In this document: piece by piece, positions 59,883-64,000 of the stretch
Position numbering within the stretch: position 1 is the stretch's first letter
How the letters are laid out: each line of letters begins with the position of its first letter
DNA from: Chelonoidis abingdonii
Taxonomy: Eukaryota > Chordata > Testudines > Testudinidae
Assembly (NCBI RefSeq): GCF_003597395.2
Contig: NC_133769.1
Span: 173,397,058 to 173,461,057 of the forward strand
Direction: 5' to 3'
Length of the DNA: 64,000 nt
The notes under the pieces: model-generated
Databases searched by the model: none
Told to the model about the DNA's origin: nothing
What the model saw: the letters and a program-made list of their open reading frames with translations, nothing else
Position numbers and translations under genes: made by a program

Positions 59883-62800
59883 TATGTTGGTATTGTATCA
59901 TTAATCATGATGAAGTCTTAACTGAATTTTAATGTGGAAGAGAAAGTCCCTTCTGTGAAGTGCATGGTGTATGCCTCGTTGTGTGTATAAAAAAAAATGA
60001 CTATAAAAAGGCACTCTGACAATAAAGCTTTTTTTATTGTTGTTGCTTTTGTCGAACACAGAAATAAATGGAGAGAGACTGTGATGACTAGTGCCTTTGT
60101 GTTGTCACTGTTTTTGTTTAATTATCTGTTAAATGTACTCATGCCTTTCAACCCCCACAAATTAATAAAAACCGAGGTTGAACACACTCACAAGTCAAGC
60201 AACCCAGAGACTTTGTTCACCCTGCAAACTGTAATTTGACTCTTTTTATGCATGAGCGGTTTGTTTTATGTGCTAGAATTGGGAAGGTGCTGTATAAAGG
60301 CAACTATCTGAAAACCTGCATCAACAACTGAAGTGTAGACAAGAAACTGACTGTCCCTATTCTGATTTCACCAGAAAGTTGTTGTCTAGACTGTCCAGGT
60401 CAGGAACTGTGAAGCATCATCTTTATTTGCCTTTGCTTATTTTAATGAAAAGAAAAATAAATTTCCATAGAAGGAAATTTCCTTACTTGTGCCATGAAAA
60501 ACCATGTTTGCAGGCTGAAATGGTAATGTTCTTATTTTTGAACTCAATACTTGAATGAAATAGGCTGTATTATATTGTGTGTCTTTATGCAAAAGATTAC
60601 ATATTTAAGTAAATGTATATCTTGTGGTATGTTAGTATCAAACCTAAAACCTATCAAACTAATAGGAATTTGCAAATCTGAATTTCTCAGTGAAATGATT
60701 TCCAACGGTTTGTTTTACCTGGAAAGAAATACTCTTAGACTTTGATTAATCCTACAAAATTTAAATTGGGGATAGGATGAATAGTTTGCATATAGTAAGA
60801 CACCATCTTTTGCCCCCAAACTACTTCTCCACCACTTGCAAGTCTTTGAATGCCTTCTATTCCTATACCTATGGTATCAATTTGAGCTGAAACCCAATTG
60901 TGCTGGTCAGAAAATTTAATCAAAATTTCATGAAAAATGAAGTTTTTCAGACATTTTCATGGTACATTTTCCTCCCCGCTATTATAAGGAGTCAAAAAAC
61001 TTCAACAAAATTAAATTTCAGAGGAATAAAAACTTAACAAATTTGCATGCATTCCCATCTTTCCAACTACCTTCTACTAAAGAAATTTGGGGGTGGGAAC
61101 TGAGAGATTTTAAAGATCCTATTTTGTAGTGTGAGATTTGGTTCAAGGTATGTACTTGTAGGTGCTTAACTCAACCTCTCAACTCTAAGTTTCACCCAAC
61201 ACTAATGTAAGCAACAAATGTTTTGTCACTAGCTGACATAAACAAGTAACTGTGAAACTTTAGGCCATTTCATGCTACTGATTTTTTTTCTTTTTAAGTG
61301 AGCTCTCTCCATTATCAGTGGAAAGTTCTGCTCACAGATGTGTAGCACAATGTGGACCTCTCATTTAGTGGGGTTTGCTAATTCCTTGGGTCACCCTGCT
61401 TGTGCCTAGGTAGTACGGTATACAAAGGACCAGTTCCTATGATTCTTTCTTAAACAGAAATCCCATAGAATTCTTGACTCAGTAGGGACTGCAGGGCTGA
61501 TTTGGTTTAGTACTAAACTTTGTGCATTGATCTGACACACAGTATAGCCATCTCCAAGCATTTAGAAATCATAAATCAGGTCCCCAGCATGAGACTGGTT
61601 TAGAAAACAAGATTTTAAAATAAACTTTTTTTTTATTTACCTTCTGCTTCTTGAACTTCTAGGGTTCACATTTACAAGCTGTTTCCTGAGGACCATGAGG
61701 GTTGAGCAACTTAATTTTTATTAAGATGAAAGCTGAGATTTACTAGACTCAAGGAACGAGGCTTTAAGAACACATCAACCATTTTGAGAGACTAAGAGTT
61801 GGCGGTACTGGTGTGCAAATAGGTGAGCGCACTTGGGAAAAGAAAGGGGAGACTGTGTAGCAACCTGCATGGAATTTGGAGGGAGGAACACAGATTGCAA
61901 GAGGAAAGAGTCTGGAGGAAGCACCAGGATGCCAGTCGGTATGCACATGGTTAGAATGCTAGCTGCAGTTGTGATATCTCTGTAAATAATTATTTTAGTA
62001 AACAATCAGTTTAGTTTTACAAGCATGGAGTCCTTTCATGTTATTACCCAGCAAGTGGTACATGAAAAAGACTGCAAGCAAAGGGGATTATTCACATGGG
62101 CTAAGCAAGACGGATGTGAGGGGCAGGCAGTGGTGTATCTCCTTCCTTCCCTTAAGAGGCTCTCCAGGAAGGGAGTTGCTATAATTTATGGCTGAGGCTG
62201 CTCAGGAGATGTGGGGGATCACCTGATCACACCCCCTTCCCTAACTGGCAGATGCCAAGCAAGTCTTCATGTGTAAAAATGGGCCCATTTAAGTGAGTGT
62301 GTGCCAAAGTGCCATTCAGTTTGTATAAGAATAGTGCCATTTTGTGGCAACACATATTCACTCAATAGTGCTCTATAAACGAATACAAGTACTAAATAAT
62401 CACATGGGTATTAGTGATCTTTTATTGGTGACATTGCATTCGATCCCTGAGTCCTATAATGCATGACACATCCATCTGGTAGCATATTGGAGAGTCCAGC
62501 CACCAGACTGCTATGTAGAGGGTACCTATAAAATAGTTATGGTTATTCATATATGTTCTAGTTTCACTAGATAAAATACACGCCGTGAATCACTTTCATG
62601 TGACCATTTCAAAAACACTGTTTAAATGTAATGTAAACTGAGATGTGAAAAACATTGTTTTTATACCAAAGATATTGTGAAGATCACCAAGACAAACAAA
62701 TATGATATATCAGTGAGCACTAGCAGCTGCTACTTAGTAATCGAACACTGGAAAAAGTGGTTTTATCACAACCCTGCTTTTAAGGTGTACCTGTAGTTAT

Positions 62801-64000
62801 TCCTGTTTACCCATTTCACCCATGGAGCTGAGAAGTGGCTCCCTCTGAATTGTTACATTTCTATTTATAAAGAAGCAGCTTGAAAGTTGTGGTTAAGGGT
62901 GTGAGGGGGGTGTCTGGAGGTGTGGACACACCAGCTAACAATTTGGGTAATGTATGTGGTTACCTAACTTGCCTTTGCGTGCATAAGGCTCTTGCATATT
63001 TAAAGCTTGGGTATTTGGGGATTATCTGTTGTGCTTGTTCTTTTTGTTCTGATCACGCAAGGAGAGATTTTTAGGCAACATAACGAGAACAGGATTTCTT
63101 CCCCCTCCCCCGCCCCAAGCTTTACTAGTGCTGCACATCTTGCATATGGGGGGAAAATATTCCCGGTTTACATGTGATTTTTTTTTATTACGTCTGTATA
63201 ACACTCATGCAATAACACCCCTTGTCAGTTAAACTGCAAGAGTCTTATAGAAAAGCTTATTAAAGCCAGAACACAATTGTGAACAACAGCTAATACGAGA
63301 AAAGCAAAAATATTATAAAATACAAATAGAATTCAAGGGATACACGATCAGAAAATGTCTTATGGTGCACTGGTAAATTAGAATTTTGTTTAAATATGTC
63401 TAAAATAGAAGAACTAATTTTTCTCTAGAAAAGCTACAGAAATGGAAAGAAATGCAGACTAGTGTGTAGCAATGTTTATGTGCATGAGTGATTCCTTAAC
63501 TCTTCATTTCAGGTTTGCTGCTCCAGCCGTTTCTTCTAGTCTTCAAAATATTATATAATGATGGTACTTAAAAACTGCACATAGTCCACATCTGTAATCC
63601 TGTCAACCTTACTTTCAGGAGGTTAGTAGCAAGTACAGTACTGAGTGATCAAACTGATTTGTATTGTAGGAAGACGAAAGTACTTCTCTTATAAACACAG
63701 CTTAATTAATTTGTAATTAGGCTACAATGCAGTTCCTGGTCTAATTATTCTATACCTCTTGGTTTTTAATCAAGGTAAGTTTAATTTGTTTTTTCCCAAA
63801 TGAATCAAACTAAATTAAAAATACTACACAGTTGTCTTTTTTCCTTCACAAATGTTAAACTATTAATCCTGTATTAAGTGCTAATGGTTGTTGACAGTAA
63901 TTACTGCGTGCATACTTTGATTCAGAAAAATCAGAGTTTTAGAGATTGATATCACACCAGTGTTCTTTGTTGCAAATGGGTTGCAGATGAAGAGAATTGG
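59883..64000. other. Unassigned AT-rich non-coding sequence
   Basis: No gene, RNA or nameable repeat is recognised. Open frames are short. 63690-63900 is AT-rich with TAATTA-type words. The window ends without a visible feature boundary. Confidence 0.5.

Noticed and set aside
1..64000. CRISPR arrays, operons, ribosome binding sites or other prokaryotic features
   Set aside because: No regularly spaced direct repeats and no coding density; all recognisable content is vertebrate-type repeats.

Overview
The window looks like nuclear DNA of a turtle or a close reptile relative. The evidence is the repeat content: CR1 LINEs, a tRNA-derived SINE with a CR1-like tail, a Penelope-like fragment, a DIRS-type relic, PIF/Harbinger elements carrying a Myb/SANT-like segment, hAT MITEs and solo LTRs of endogenous-retrovirus type, all in AT-rich intergenic or intronic sequence. 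The species call is an inference from repeats recognised by eye; no database search was possible. I see no complete host gene. Two stretches, 20357-20533 (+) and 29827-29997 (-), have open frames bounded by good splice-site consensus and are candidate exons only.

Layout: 1-3770 unassigned. 3773-5898 is a 2.1 kb Harbinger-type element. 9748-19422 is a stack of nested transposons. The host is an old fold-back hAT element with 8-bp target duplications (cttatttt at 9740 and 19423). Inserted in it are a second Harbinger copy (10374-12440), a longer hAT element with a dead TTF/ZMYM-type transposase (about 13113-17654, itself hit by a solo LTR at 16087-17273 with 6-bp duplications), and a CR1 LINE (17812-19293). 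From 23807 to 25928 lies a second CR1, on the minus strand, with an internal segment inverted. 25978-26435 holds two MITEs.

The middle (26.4-36.1 kb) is mostly plain non-coding sequence with old MIR-like fragments. 36.1-42.1 kb is repeat-rich: Harbinger and hAT MITEs, and a DIRS-type retroelement relic (about 38050-40800) whose tyrosine-recombinase region is split by a 1042-bp solo LTR with a 4-bp duplication. 42.4-49.8 kb holds MIR-like pieces, a CR1 3' end, the SINE, unclassified GC-rich repeats and a Penelope-like fragment that still shows a hammerhead-ribozyme architecture. 52-64 kb is AT-rich with a hAT MITE, several short fold-back repeats and a striking 115-bp, one-mismatch inverted repeat (58975-59089 and 59768-59882).

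Nothing here forms an operon or pathway. The recognisable coding sequence is almost all decayed transposon protein. The insertions can be ordered in time by their nesting, and that is the main biological information in the window.
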